Notes: generated from the letters alone by a model not told the origin. Numbered from the stretch's first letter, positions 8,133 to 16,691 are shown. The stretch is 64,000 bases of DNA from Planctomycetota bacterium (GCA_016188675.1 JACPHJ010000046.1:1-64000); one strand, 5' to 3'. Numbers and translations are program-made.

Positions 8133-9377
8133 ATGGCAGGAAATTATTTGATTATTGGCAGCGGCCCGGCCGGTATTACTGCAGCAGAAAATATCCGTAA
8201 TCTCGATAATAAGGGCGAAATTACGGTGGTTTCCGAGGAGAGAGTGCCCATGTTTTACAGACCCAGGATACCCGAATATGCAGTGGGAAAATTAGAGGTC
8301 GAAGAGATTATGGTTAAAAAGATGGATTTCTACGATCAAAATAGGATTACACTCAGACTTGGAATAAGGGCGGTTAAGTTAGACAATGAGAGAAAAATCG
8401 TTGAGACTTCTGATGGCCAACGCTACGGATACGACAAACTTCTTATTGCAACAGGGATCGTTCCTTTAAAACCTTCGGTTCCAGGGGTGGAATTGAAAGG
8501 TATATTTACCATGCATGATTTAATCCAGGCTGACCGGGTGAGAGCCTTTGCCAGAGAGGCAAAGCCGGTGGTTGTCGTTGGTGGAGGGCTTTTGGGTATG
8601 GATATGGCGGAGGAGTTGAAAAGGATTGGTTTAGGGGTAAAGTTTCTTGTCAGGCGGCATGTCTTAGGCGATCCCTTTTTTGACGAATACGGCTGTAAAT
8701 TGATTCAGGAGGAATTTACCCTTTTGGGTGTGGATGTGCTTACGGATACGGAAATTCAAGCATTTGAGGGTATGGACAGCAAATTGGCGAAGATCGTGGC
8801 GACGGATAGGAAGCAGATAGAATCTTCATTTTGTTTTCTTTCCATTGGCGCAGTTCCAGCCGTCAATTGGCTTGAAGAAAGCGGTCTAAAAATCGATAAA
8901 GGAGTTTTGGTGGATGGACGCCTTCAAAGCAGTGAAGAGTGTATTTTTTCTGCCGGGAATTCTGCCCAAATTACCGATACTGTCTCCAAAAAACAGATCG
9001 TTCAGACTAATTGGTATAATGCCAGCACACAGGGCCGCATTGCCGGGAGCAACATGACTGGCGGTGAACCAATTGAATATAAGGCAACAACTAACTACCT
9101 CAAGAAAGTAGGAAATCTGTCGTTTAACCTTATAGGGTGTGGCAATGCTATAGTAGAGGTTGGGCGGAGGACTTATTTTAAAGGAGATAATCCCAGGGAA
9201 TACGTTATGATTACCACAAAAGAAGGAGTTATTGTGGGCGCAGTCGTTTGTGGATTGCCAAAGGTGAGCATGAAATTAAAGGAGGTGATTGAGAAGCAAA
9301 TAGTAATTACTAATTTGGAAAAGTTTATTACACAAAAAGAAGGTAAATTAGATACGTTACTAAAAATTCTAGCGTAG
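8133..9377 (+). CDS. FAD/NAD(P)-dependent oxidoreductase (Pyr_redox_2 family)
   Basis: A 414-residue protein from the ATG at 8133, seven bases after a strong AAAAAGGAGG site; the earlier TTG at 8127 is not needed. The FAD fold is at the N terminus (YLIIGSGPAGITAAENIR), an ATG-type flavin motif is at LLIATGIVPLKP, and the NAD fold is at PVVVVGGGLLGMDMAEEL. A short C-terminal domain of the NADH-dependent reductase class follows; there are no Cys pairs for disulfide chemistry and no iron-sulfur motifs. It resembles nitrite-reductase large-subunit N termini and rubredoxin/ferredoxin reductases. The substrate is not readable. It stands alone, with UDP-glucuronate decarboxylase downstream. Confidence 0.8.
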   Translation: MAGNYLIIGSGPAGITAAENIRNLDNKGEITVVSEERVPMFYRPRIPEYAVGKLEVEEIMVKKMDFYDQNRITLRLGIRAVKLDNERKIVETSDGQRYGYDKLLIATGIVPLKPSVPGVELKGIFTMHDLIQADRVRAFAREAKPVVVVGGGLLGMDMAEELKRIGLGVKFLVRRHVLGDPFFDEYGCKLIQEEFTLLGVDVLTDTEIQAFEGMDSKLAKIVATDRKQIESSFCFLSIGAVPAVNWLEESGLKIDKGVLVDGRLQSSEECIFSAGNSAQITDTVSKKQIVQTNWYNASTQGRIAGSNMTGGEPIEYKATTNYLKKVGNLSFNLIGCGNAIVEVGRRTYFKGDNPREYVMITTKEGVIVGAVVCGLPKVSMKLKEVIEKQIVITNLEKFITQKEGKLDTLLKILA

Positions 9378-9470
9378 GATTTACCACTTGAATATCAATG
9401 AAAATGGTGTAGAATTCATCATAAGTTCTTTATAGTAGTACAATTTGCAGTGTGCGAGGGATGTTTCTTT

Positions 9471-10430
9471 ATGAGAATGGTAATTACAGGCGGGGCAGGA
9501 TTTATTGGCTCACACCTGTGTGATTATTTAATAGAAAAAGGACACGATGTTATATGTGTCGATAACTTGCTGACGGGTAAAGCAGAGAATATTGCCCACT
9601 TGATCGGCAATAGCCAGTTTCGTTTTATAAAACATAACGTTAGCGACTACATTTATGTGGATGGGAACGTTGACTGTGTGCTGCATTTTGCGTCGCCAGC
9701 CAGCCCCTTTGATTATTTGGAATTTCCGATACAGACCTTAAAAGTCGGTTCCCTTGGCACCCTGAACAGTCTGGGGTTAGCCAAGGCAAAGAAGTCCAGA
9801 TTCCTTCTGGCTTCCACATCGGAGGTATACGGAGACCCGCAAGTTCATCCCCAGCGGGAAGATTATTGGGGCCATGTAAATCCAGTAGGTCCCAGGGGTG
9901 TTTATGATGAGGCGAAACGGTTTGCAGAGGCAATGACGATGGCGTACCATCGCTACCATCATGTGGATACCAGGATAGTGAGAATATTCAATACATATGG
10001 ACCGCGCATGCGGATAAAAGACGGACGCTCGTTGCCTAACTTTATGTGCCAGGCGTTGAATGGGGAGGATATTACCGTATTTGGAAATGGCTCACAGACG
10101 AGGAGTTTCTGCTACGTTTCCGATCTTGTAGACGGCATCTGCCGGCTGCTTCTTTCGAATGAGCATGAGCCTGTAAATATTGGGAATCCCTCAGAGATAA
10201 CCATACTCCAGTTGGCGAAAGAGATGCTCGCCCTTACGGGCAGCAAAAGCAAGATTGTGTATAAATCACTTCCTGAGGATGATCCAAAGATTCGTAAGCC
10301 CGATATTACTAAGGCGAAGAAGATTTTAGACTGGGAACCAAAGGTTTCTCGTGAAGAAGGGCTGCGTAAGACACTGGGATATTTTAAAACAGTACTTCAT
10401 AGTGCAACAGAGTGTAAAAGTGACGCGTGA
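9471..10430 (+). CDS. UDP-glucuronate decarboxylase (UXS-type SDR)
   Basis: Converts UDP-glucuronate to UDP-xylose in an NAD-dependent, three-step reaction. The 319 residues are of the extended SDR type: [10 protein letters not shown] (6-15) for [11 protein letters not shown] around 116-123, and the catalytic YDEAK (Tyr 145, Lys 149). VNPVGPRG followed by YDEAKR and the [10 protein letters not shown] motif are typical of UXS and set it apart from UDP-glucose 4-epimerases. The ATG at 9471 follows a GAGGG site; an upstream GTG at 9450 seems less likely. It supplies a nucleotide sugar that the large glycan locus to the right could use. Confidence 0.88.
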   Translation: MRMVITGGAGFIGSHLCDYLIEKGHDVICVDNLLTGKAENIAHLIGNSQFRFIKHNVSDYIYVDGNVDCVLHFASPASPFDYLEFPIQTLKVGSLGTLNSLGLAKAKKSRFLLASTSEVYGDPQVHPQREDYWGHVNPVGPRGVYDEAKRFAEAMTMAYHRYHHVDTRIVRIFNTYGPRMRIKDGRSLPNFMCQALNGEDITVFGNGSQTRSFCYVSDLVDGICRLLLSNEHEPVNIGNPSEITILQLAKEMLALTGSKSKIVYKSLPEDDPKIRKPDITKAKKILDWEPKVSREEGLRKTLGYFKTVLHSATECKSDA

Positions 10431-10501
10431 CGGGTGCCGCGTGGGGAGTGACGTTTTTTTCTCGTCATCCGTCACTTAAAAACTTGCAAAAAGGCATGCT
10501 C

Positions 10502-10639
10502 ATGAGAGAGGCAATGAAATATTTAAATAATGCTAAAGAAATATTAAAATCAGTTCCTGTGGAGGATAATGTTTATACCAATATGGCAAAAGATGCTTTA
10601 AAGTCCGCAAAAACTTTCATCGAAAAGATTCCATGTTAA
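10502..10639 (+). CDS. Short DUF5618/HEPN-like fragment
   Basis: A 45-residue ORF, starting MREAMKYLNNAKEI and containing SVPVEDNVYTN, resembles the first third of DUF5618-type helical proteins, which I recall as usually over 100 residues. It ends by running 7 bases into the start of the following flavoprotein gene, so it may be a truncated gene that kept its coupling to the neighbour. An AAGG site lies 8 bases upstream of 10502, and a second ATG is at 10496. The sequence just upstream (10431-10490) is a noncoding stretch with repeated gtgac/gtcac words. The function is unknown. Confidence 0.45.
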   Translation: MREAMKYLNNAKEILKSVPVEDNVYTNMAKDALKSAKTFIEKIPC

Positions 10640-11232
10640 GGATAATTGGCATCTTCGGCAGTCCCCGTAAGGAAGGAAATTCTGACATACTGCTTAATAG
10701 CGTCATAAAAGGCGCGGAATCAAGCGGCGCAGAGGTAGAAAAGATCGTTATCCGTGATTTACAGATTGCCCCGTGCAACTCTTGCGGCGGATGTTGGGAA
10801 AAAGGGGTCTGTGTTACAGATGATGATATGCAAAAAATTTATCCCAAACTGGTGGATGCGGATGGTATCATCGTTGCATCACCTATTTATTTTATGGGTG
10901 TGAGTGCACAACTAAAGGCGTTTATAGACCGTTGCCAGGCATTTTGGGCCAGGAAGTATGTTTTACATATGCCCATCAGGGAAGGCGGGAGGGTTGCCAA
11001 GGGTTTTTTTATTGCCACTGCTGCCCGTGATTCTGGAGAAGGATTATTTACCGGTGCGGTAAAAACAATAAAGGCCTTTTTCCATGTATTGGATACTCAA
11101 TATGTGGGTGACATATTATGTGCCGGGTTGGAAGAAAAAGGTGACGCAGGCAAGAAACAGGAATTGTTACAACAGGCTTTTGATGCCGGTAAACGACTCC
11201 TTAAATTTACCTCAGGCTTTAGCCTGAGGTAA
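10633..11232 (+). CDS. Iron-sulfur flavoprotein (NADPH-dependent FMN reductase family)
   Basis: A 199-residue flavodoxin-fold protein. GSPRKEGNSDILL near the N terminus binds FMN phosphate, and ASPIYFMGVSAQLKAFIDR is the second flavin loop. CNSCGGCWEKGVC (about residues 49-61) matches the compact Cys motif of Isf-type iron-sulfur flavoproteins, so it probably carries one 4Fe-4S cluster. Members shuttle electrons in anaerobes; the partner is unknown. The last residues (FSLR) and the stop codon are encoded inside a perfect palindrome (11208-11231), so a repeat appears to have inserted into the 3' end and supplied a new C terminus. Confidence 0.82.
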   Translation: MLRIIGIFGSPRKEGNSDILLNSVIKGAESSGAEVEKIVIRDLQIAPCNSCGGCWEKGVCVTDDDMQKIYPKLVDADGIIVASPIYFMGVSAQLKAFIDRCQAFWARKYVLHMPIREGGRVAKGFFIATAARDSGEGLFTGAVKTIKAFFHVLDTQYVGDILCAGLEEKGDAGKKQELLQQAFDAGKRLLKFTSGFSLR

Positions 11233-11453
11233 GAGAACGAAGCCAATAGTGGCTTTAGCCCTGAACCAGGGAAAATCATGGCTAAAGCCAGTTTTTATAC
11301 GCCTGCATATCTCCGCCATGAATGGCGGAGTTAAAGCAAGGTCAAACAAGGCTGCTTTCCGTGTAGCCGCATGGCTTCAGCCTGCATAGGCATCATCGAA
11401 GAGACTGGCCTTGTTAGCCGCCTGGCCTGGAACGCAGGCTGAAGCCTGCGGCT
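11208..11453. repeat. Cluster of REP-like palindromes
   Basis: At least four inverted repeats are packed here. 11208-11231 has 11-bp arms and holds the stop of the upstream gene. 11250-11260 pairs with 11280-11290, with an inner CCCTG/CAGGG hairpin, and is followed by a short T run. 11311-11330 has 9-bp arms. 11433-11450 has 8-bp arms. The GTAG-headed stretch at about 11361-11383 is also the imperfect reverse complement of 11434-11453. No gene is present between 11233 and 11479. Confidence 0.7.
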
Positions 11454-11479
11454 GCCAGAATATGGAGGAAGTAACGTTT

Positions 11480-13009
11480 ATGAAAAAAGAACGAGTAATG
11501 GAAGGAGAAGAAAGGCAGCACCGTTGTCCGGGTGAATCCTATACAATTAGCGATTCCGTATGCAGGGGCAGACAGCGAGTTAATTATCCTAAATGCAATG
11601 TATGTTTGGACAAGGTAGAACCAAAGAGTTTTAACCATTCACAGCCTGAATCTAAACTTTCCATGGGTATTTTTAAGAGTTATGATATTCGTGGGAAATA
11701 TCCATCCGAGATTGACGATCTGACGGCGCGTAAGATCGGGTCTTCAATAGCCCAGTTTTTTAAGGAAGAAAATTCAAATGTTAGAAACATAGTAGTAGGC
11801 AGGGATATGCGGCCTTCCTCTAAGTCGCTTGCCAATGCGGTGATTGAGGGTTTATGCACCGCCGGTCTGAATGTCGTTAATATCGGGGTCGTTGCAACGG
11901 AGATGACGTATTTTGCAGTGGGCCATTACAAATACGACGGAAGCGTAATGGTTACGGCTTCTCACAACCCTGCGTGATATAACGGATTTAAAATTTGCAG
12001 AGAGCAGGCCATTCCTCTTAGTTTTGAAACAGGAATAGGCCGCATTGCAAAACTAACGAAACAATATCATCCACCGCGTGGGGAGCAACTTGGCAAGGTT
12101 ATCCAAAGCGATATCTTCAGCGAGTATAAGAAACACGTCTTAAAATTTGCCAGCAATCTCAGACACTTGCGTGTGGTGATTGATGCGGGAAATGGTATGG
12201 CGGGGAAGGTCATACCTGTTGTATGTGAAGGGCTTCCCATAGAAATTATCCCTCTCTACTTCGAACTGGATGGAAATTTTCCTAACCATGAAGCCAATCC
12301 GCTGAAGGCCGAAAATATAGTTGATTTACAAAATAAGGTGCGTGAAACAAGGGCGCACCTGGGGGTTGCATTTGACGGAGATGCAGACCGCTGCGTCTTT
12401 GTGGATGAGGCGGGGCGGGCTATTGGGTGTGATATCATTACGGCCCTGGTTGCCAGACAAATTCTGGAACGGGAAAAGGGGACAACTATTTTGTACGACC
12501 TCCGTTCGAGTTGGATTGTACCTGAAGAGATAAAGGCCGCTGGCGGCGTACCATATCGTGAGCGTGTCGGTCATGCCTATATGAAAGCAACACTACGGGA
12601 GAAAAAAGCTGCATTTGGAGGGGAACTATCAGGGCATTATTATTTTAGGGACAGTTATTGTTCGGATTCGGGAATGATTGCATTCCTTATGGTTCTGGAT
12701 ATTTTGAGCGCTAAGCGAGTTCCCTTTTCGAACATAGTGTCGCCGCTCAAGAGATATTATTCAACAGGTGAAATTAATTTTGAGGTAGAAGATAAAGATG
12801 CGAAGATTGAAGAGATCGCCAGGAAATTTTCAAATGGGAAGGTGGATCATCTGGATGGGATTACGGTTGAATACAATGATTGGTGGTTCAATGTCAGGAA
12901 ATCCAATACCGAACCATTACTTCGCTTAAATCTCGAAGGGAAAACAAGGGAACTCATGGAGAAGGGGAAAAAGCTGTTAATTGATATTATTCAAGGTAAA
13001 TCCCCCTAA
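11480..13009 (+). pseudogene. Phosphomannomutase/phosphoglucomutase with in-frame TGA
   Basis: From the ATG at 11480 (GGAGGAA site upstream) to 13009 is one reading frame of 509 codons, broken only by TGA at 11975-11977 (codon 166). The stop directly follows the active-site serine loop TASHNPA (159-165) and sits where the family has a variable residue before YNGFK; GGA to TGA is a single change. Both halves are otherwise well conserved: metal loop FDGDADR (about 298-304), sugar loop GGELSGHYYF, phosphate loop RKSNTEP. An unusual N-terminal extension has a zinc-ribbon-like set Cys 16, 28, 39, 42. The enzyme would interconvert hexose 6- and 1-phosphates for glycan precursors. It could be a true pseudogene, a sequencing error, or a read-through gene. 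Confidence 0.8.
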
Positions 13010-13150
13010 CCTGGACAAGCCGGAACCAAAGCAGAAGCTTAGTGGTATTTTTGATTTGCGATTTCAGATTTACGATGTTTTACTTTAAGGTTGTAACTCA
13101 TAGATGGTACATTTTGCAAAAATTGATTAAATAAAGTGATTAGTTCAGTT

Positions 13151-14029
13151 ATGAGCGCTTTTTACAATACAATTAAAAAGTATGCGCAGATTAGCTTGCT
13201 TACAGCAATAGCATCTTTACCTATGTCTGTAGTTAATAAACATTATGGACTCTTTGCGGATACGCCGCCAACTGAAGAAGTCTTCGACGTTAAGTTCGAC
13301 AATGGACAATTATCTGTAAAGTTAAAAAACTCACCATTGGAAAAGGTCTTAAAAGAAATCATGTCGCAGAGCGGCGCCAGGATCTGGCTTAACGATGCAA
13401 TCGATACGACGGTTACGATGGAGTTTCAAAATGTATCCGTCCGAGAAGGAGTCCGCAGGATTCTTAAAGACAAAAATTATGCCTTTCTTTACGCACCCAA
13501 TGAAATAAAAGAAGGAAAGCTGTCTATCATTAGCGCCAGTAAATCCAAAGAGATATTCACAAAAACCAAGGAAGCGCCTCCGAAAAAACCTCCTCAAAAA
13601 TCAGTTCCGCCGACTGCAAAAAAAGGTAAGGCGAAAAAAGAAAAACCCCCTTTTGAAACCCTCGTGAAAGACGCCCTGGAAAATGAAGATGCCGGCAAGA
13701 GGGAGGATGCAATTATCGCCTTAGGAGAAAGCAAGGACAAAAAGGCAATCGAAACCATCGCAAAGGCGCTCGTAAATGACCCGAGCGAAGATGTGCGACT
13801 AAGTTCTATTGACGCCTTGTTGGAAATCGGGGATAAGAGCGTTGCCGAACCTCTTTCTCAAGCGCTCAAAGACCGCGACCCATGGGTGCGTGAAAGTGCG
13901 GTGGAAGCCCTTGGTGAGGTAGGGGGCGAAGCAGCCATCGAGTTTATTAAAAATGCCCTCAATGACGAAGACGGTTCTGTCCGGGAACTAGCCCAGGAAA
14001 CTCTCGAAGAACTCAATGCAAAGAAGTAA
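13151..14029 (+). CDS. Exported HEAT-repeat protein with secretin/STN-like N domain
   Basis: About 292 residues from the ATG at 13151; an in-frame GTG lies at 13136. The N terminus is signal-like (basic, then ISLLTAIASLPMSVV). A domain of about 80 residues with KNSPLEKVLKEI and TVTMEFQNVSVREGVRRIL resembles the short STN/secretin N domain. A Lys/Pro-rich linker follows (about 140-170). The C-terminal half has three to four HEAT/PBS-lyase repeats (for example DPSEDVRLSSIDALLEIGD and DPWVRESAVEALGEVGG). It is probably a periplasmic protein-binding scaffold. The gene ends shortly before the promoter of the NusG-like gene and looks monocistronic. Confidence 0.75.
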   Translation: MSAFYNTIKKYAQISLLTAIASLPMSVVNKHYGLFADTPPTEEVFDVKFDNGQLSVKLKNSPLEKVLKEIMSQSGARIWLNDAIDTTVTMEFQNVSVREGVRRILKDKNYAFLYAPNEIKEGKLSIISASKSKEIFTKTKEAPPKKPPQKSVPPTAKKGKAKKEKPPFETLVKDALENEDAGKREDAIIALGESKDKKAIETIAKALVNDPSEDVRLSSIDALLEIGDKSVAEPLSQALKDRDPWVRESAVEALGEVGGEAAIEFIKNALNDEDGSVRELAQETLEELNAKK

Positions 14030-14048
14030 AAAATTTTTAGTTTTTATG

Positions 14049-14076
14049 TTGACATTTTCCAAAAAAATGTTTTAAT
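14049..14076 (+). promoter_or_regulatory. Sigma70-like promoter of the glycan locus
   Basis: TTGACA at 14049-14054 and TTTAAT at 14071-14076 are separated by 16 bases, a full -35 match and five of six in the -10 box. It lies about 130 bases upstream of the NusG paralogue. A second TATAAT (14107-14112) has no good -35 box. Confidence 0.55.
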
Positions 14077-14121
14077 TGGTAAATGTTTAGAAAAATAAAC
14101 GTTTGTTATAATAAACAACGA

Positions 14122-14184
14122 TCTCTCACATCTCCCAATTGAGAGACCCCGTTCCTCCCGCAGACAACAAAGCTGCGGGAGGAA
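14122..14184 (+). promoter_or_regulatory. Two-hairpin leader before the NusG paralogue
   Basis: In the transcript from the promoter above, a 7-bp stem (14122-14128 with 14140-14146) is followed by a perfect 12-bp stem (14152-14163 with 14173-14184, 9-base loop). The second has no T-tract, so it is not a standard terminator. It ends about 20 bases before the start codon and may set mRNA stability or autoregulation. Confidence 0.45.
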
Positions 14185-14203
14185 TTATATAAAGAAAAGG
14201 AAG

Positions 14204-14710
14204 ATGGGTAGAAATATCCCGTACTGGTTTGCTGTTCACACAAGATCTCGCCATGAAAAACAAGTTGATTCGTTTCTCAAGGAAAAGTGTATTGATTCAT
14301 TCCTTCCCCTTATTAAAACATTAAGCCGCAGAAGAGACAGGAGGGTTTTTGTTGACTTGCCTCTTTTCCCTGGATATCTGTTTGTAAATATACAATTAGA
14401 TAATGTATTCGATGTAATAAGCACAAGAGGTGTAGTAAGAATAATTGGTACAGACCCCTTTGCGCCAACCCCCATTCCTGAGAAGCAGGTAAATGATATA
14501 AAAATACTAATAAATAGTAATGTTAAGCTAGACCCTTACAAATATTTACAAAGCGGCACAAGGATACGAGTTAAGGTTGGTCCTCTGATGGGGATAGAGG
14601 GCATTCTTTTAAAGAGAAAAGCAAACTACCGGGTGGTTGTTTCGGTAGATTTGTTACAAAGGTCTACGGCGGCAGAGGTTTCTATAGCTGATATCGAGCC
14701 GATTGATTAG
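14204..14710 (+). CDS. NusG paralogue (UpxY/RfaH/LoaP-type antiterminator)
   Basis: The 168 residues comprise an NGN domain (WFAVHTRSRHEKQ at 8-20, PLFPGYLFV at 53-61, GVVRIIG at 76-82) and a C-terminal KOW domain (about 119-168, VGPLMGIEGILL). A housekeeping NusG would sit with secE and ribosomal genes. This one heads a polysaccharide locus of nearly 50 kb, as UpxY, RfaH and LoaP relatives do. It likely rides on RNA polymerase to suppress termination in the downstream genes. The 322-base structured gap behind it may carry its loading site. The family is certain; the antitermination role is inferred from position. Confidence 0.85.
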   Translation: MGRNIPYWFAVHTRSRHEKQVDSFLKEKCIDSFLPLIKTLSRRRDRRVFVDLPLFPGYLFVNIQLDNVFDVISTRGVVRIIGTDPFAPTPIPEKQVNDIKILINSNVKLDPYKYLQSGTRIRVKVGPLMGIEGILLKRKANYRVVVSVDLLQRSTAAEVSIADIEPID

Positions 14711-15032
14711 ATAGGTTTCGACGGCAAATAAACTCGGTTTGCGTGTTAACTCTTTGATGTTTGGTAAGTTACATTAATAATGTATATGTAACTGAGAGGG
14801 ACATACTCCATAATCGCCCTACACTCCAAACTGTTCTTGTTGCTTTAATTAATACTATTTCTATTTAATGAGGCGTAACAATTTACGCTCTTTGGAAAAC
14901 CCATGCATTTACAACGCAATCCACACAAAACAGTATATGTAACGTGGGTGGTTTATCCCCCGCATAATGCCGATCACAATGGACCGGCGCTACTTTTTCA
15001 AAGAGCTAAATTGTTACCTGTAGACAAATATT
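14711..15032 (+). promoter_or_regulatory. Structured gene-free leader between NusG paralogue and EPS operon
   Basis: No coding potential is seen. The word GTATATGTAAC occurs at 14782-14792 and 14933-14943. Each copy is followed by a G-rich stretch, a short C-rich return able to form a small hairpin, then CATAAT and GCC, so a unit of about 40 bases appears twice. The second copy lies inside a long imperfect inverted repeat (14875-14899 with 14995-15017). A candidate antitermination RNA or regulatory leader; the function is inferred. Confidence 0.4.
14875..15017. repeat. Imperfect inverted repeat about 23-25 bp, 95 bp apart
   Basis: The left arm 14875-14899 and right arm 14995-15017 are reverse complements with two one-base differences or insertions (GTAACAATTTA and CTCTTTG blocks match). 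This could be a long-range RNA stem or the termini of a small MITE-like insertion of about 143 bp. I see no clear target duplication. Confidence 0.6.
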
Positions 15033-15602
15033 ATGGCCAATCAGGAAGAGATCACACAATATAACATCCTCCAATCGCTTGAAAACGGCGAGCAGATATC
15101 TCAACGCCAGCTTTCCTCCCAATTAGGTATCAATGTTGCCTCTATAAATTTTGCATTAAAAAAACTTACAAAGAGGGGTTTTGTAAAGATGTTGGGTGCT
15201 AACCCTCGGAGGATGCAATATATTTTAACACCGAAAGGAATTGCTGAAAAAACACAGATTGCTTATAAATTTTTCGATAGGAATTTTCATTTTTATAAAG
15301 CTGTTAGAAAAGATGTTGAAGATAAAATTGGCAGTATTCAATTTGGTGAAAAAAAACGTGTCGCAATTTATGGCGTAACAGATCTTATGGAGATAGCGTA
15401 CCTCGTCATTCAGGATAAAGAATTGGAGCTTGTTGCGATTGTTGATGACGATATGAAAATCAGGATATTTGGCTATCATGTAATAGGAACCGAGGAAATA
15501 AATAACTATTCTCCCGATTTTCTTATGTTAACGAAAGAATTGGACCCCAGTAAAATAAAACAGGTACCAGATTCCACTAAAATTGTTGATATTAGGCTTT
15601 AA
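15033..15602 (+). CDS. EPS-associated MarR-family regulator
   Basis: The 189 residues begin with a winged-helix domain (ISQRQLSSQLGINVASINF as recognition region, then KKLTKRGFVKM, about 20-60). A C-terminal alpha/beta domain (about 108-189) with VAIYGVTDLMEIAYLVI and LVAIVDDDMKIRIFGYHVIG resembles the Rossmann-like nucleotide-sugar or CoA-binding regions next to polysaccharide enzymes. This architecture matches the MarR-EPS regulators that sit at the start of exopolysaccharide clusters. It may sense a sugar nucleotide and control the operon from the structured leader just upstream. DNA target and ligand are unknown. Confidence 0.75.
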   Translation: MANQEEITQYNILQSLENGEQISQRQLSSQLGINVASINFALKKLTKRGFVKMLGANPRRMQYILTPKGIAEKTQIAYKFFDRNFHFYKAVRKDVEDKIGSIQFGEKKRVAIYGVTDLMEIAYLVIQDKELELVAIVDDDMKIRIFGYHVIGTEEINNYSPDFLMLTKELDPSKIKQVPDSTKIVDIRL

Positions 15603-15692
15603 TTAAGAATTTAATCTGTAGGTTAGTAGCCAGTAATAATAGGCATGGATTTGTCTCTAGTCTGATGTTTGTTTTGATTTACAAGTAAATTC

Positions 15693-16691
15693 ATGAATCT
15701 TAAGAGAAAGAAAATACTTATAACAGGTGCGGACGGTTTCATAGGGAGTCATCTTGTAGAAAGATTACTGGATGAAAATTGTCAAATAAAAGCTTTTGTT
15801 TATTATAATTCCTTTAATTCATGGGGCTGGCTCGATACTTTCCCAAAAGACAAACTTAAGAATATCGAAATCTTTACAGGTGATATCAGAGATCCAAATG
15901 GAGTAAGGACGGCAATAAAGGATGTTGATGTGGTTTTTCATTTAGCAGCATTAATTGGAATTCCTTTTTCTTATCATTTTCCAGATTCTTATATTGATAC
16001 TAATATAAAAGGCACTTTGAACATTTTACAAGCATGTAGAGAATACAATATAGAGAGGGTTATCGTTACCTCCACTTCAGAGGTATATGGTACTGCTCAA
16101 TATATTCCCATTGATGAAAAACATCCTTTTCAAGGACAATCGCCTTATTCTGCTTCAAAAATTGGCGCTGATAAGATAGCCGAGTCATTTTATCGCTCAT
16201 TTTCTGTGCCAGTTGTTATTGCAAGACCTTTTAACACATATGGCCCTCGCCAATCGGCAAGGGCAATCATACCTACAATAATTACTCAAGTATTAAACGG
16301 CAACAAAGAAATTCACATCGGGTCGCTACATCCAACAAGAGATTTAAATTATGTCAACGATATTTGTAATGGCTTTGTAGCCCTAGCCAAATGTGATATT
16401 GCACTTGGAAAGGAAGTAAATATCGGTTCTCAGACCGAAATATCCATAGAGAATCTTGCAAATCTTTTAATAGAACTCACAGGTTCAAAAGCAAAAATAC
16501 TTTCTGAAGATGCAAGGAAAAGACCTGAAACAAGTGAAGTAGAACGATTGGTTTGTGATAGTAGTTTGTTGGAGGAATTGACGGGATGGAGACCAGCGGT
16601 ATCTCTAAAAGAAGGTTTAATAAAAACTATAGAATGGTTTAAGGATAAAGAAATATTAAAGAAATATAAAAGTGACACCTACAATATCTGA
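15693..16691 (+). CDS. legB: NAD-dependent 4,6-dehydratase (LegB-like)
   Basis: An extended SDR of 332 residues: TGADGFIGSH (10-19) for NAD, TSTSEVYGTA as the catalytic Ser/Thr strand, YSASK as the Tyr/Lys pair, and RPFNTYGPRQ. The exact YSASKIGADKIAE string is typical of the LegB class that turns UDP- or GDP-GlcNAc into the 4-keto-6-deoxy sugar, first step toward legionaminic-type acids. The next gene, a LegC-like aminotransferase, overlaps it by 20 bases, supporting a two-step amino-sugar conversion. The nucleotide (UDP or GDP) cannot be told from sequence; a PtmE-like enzyme at 41157 hints at GDP. Confidence 0.82.
   Translation: MNLKRKKILITGADGFIGSHLVERLLDENCQIKAFVYYNSFNSWGWLDTFPKDKLKNIEIFTGDIRDPNGVRTAIKDVDVVFHLAALIGIPFSYHFPDSYIDTNIKGTLNILQACREYNIERVIVTSTSEVYGTAQYIPIDEKHPFQGQSPYSASKIGADKIAESFYRSFSVPVVIARPFNTYGPRQSARAIIPTIITQVLNGNKEIHIGSLHPTRDLNYVNDICNGFVALAKCDIALGKEVNIGSQTEISIENLANLLIELTGSKAKILSEDARKRPETSEVERLVCDSSLLEELTGWRPAVSLKEGLIKTIEWFKDKEILKKYKSDTYNI

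Noticed and set aside
10431-10490. Possible short gene continuing from UDP-glucuronate decarboxylase
   Set aside because: The stretch is made of repeated gtgac/gtcac words with poor coding character; I read the real small ORF as starting at 10496 or 10502.
12007-12041. Hairpin after the in-frame TGA that might act as a SECIS element
   Set aside because: A 10-bp stem with one bulge exists, but its loop lies about 40-53 bases after the TGA, beyond the usual bacterial distance, and the interrupted residue is not a catalytic position in this family. Selenocysteine is unlikely.
14152-14184. Strong GC hairpin as a rho-independent terminator
   Set aside because: No T-tract follows; the next bases are AT-mixed and lead into a ribosome-binding site, so I called it a leader hairpin.
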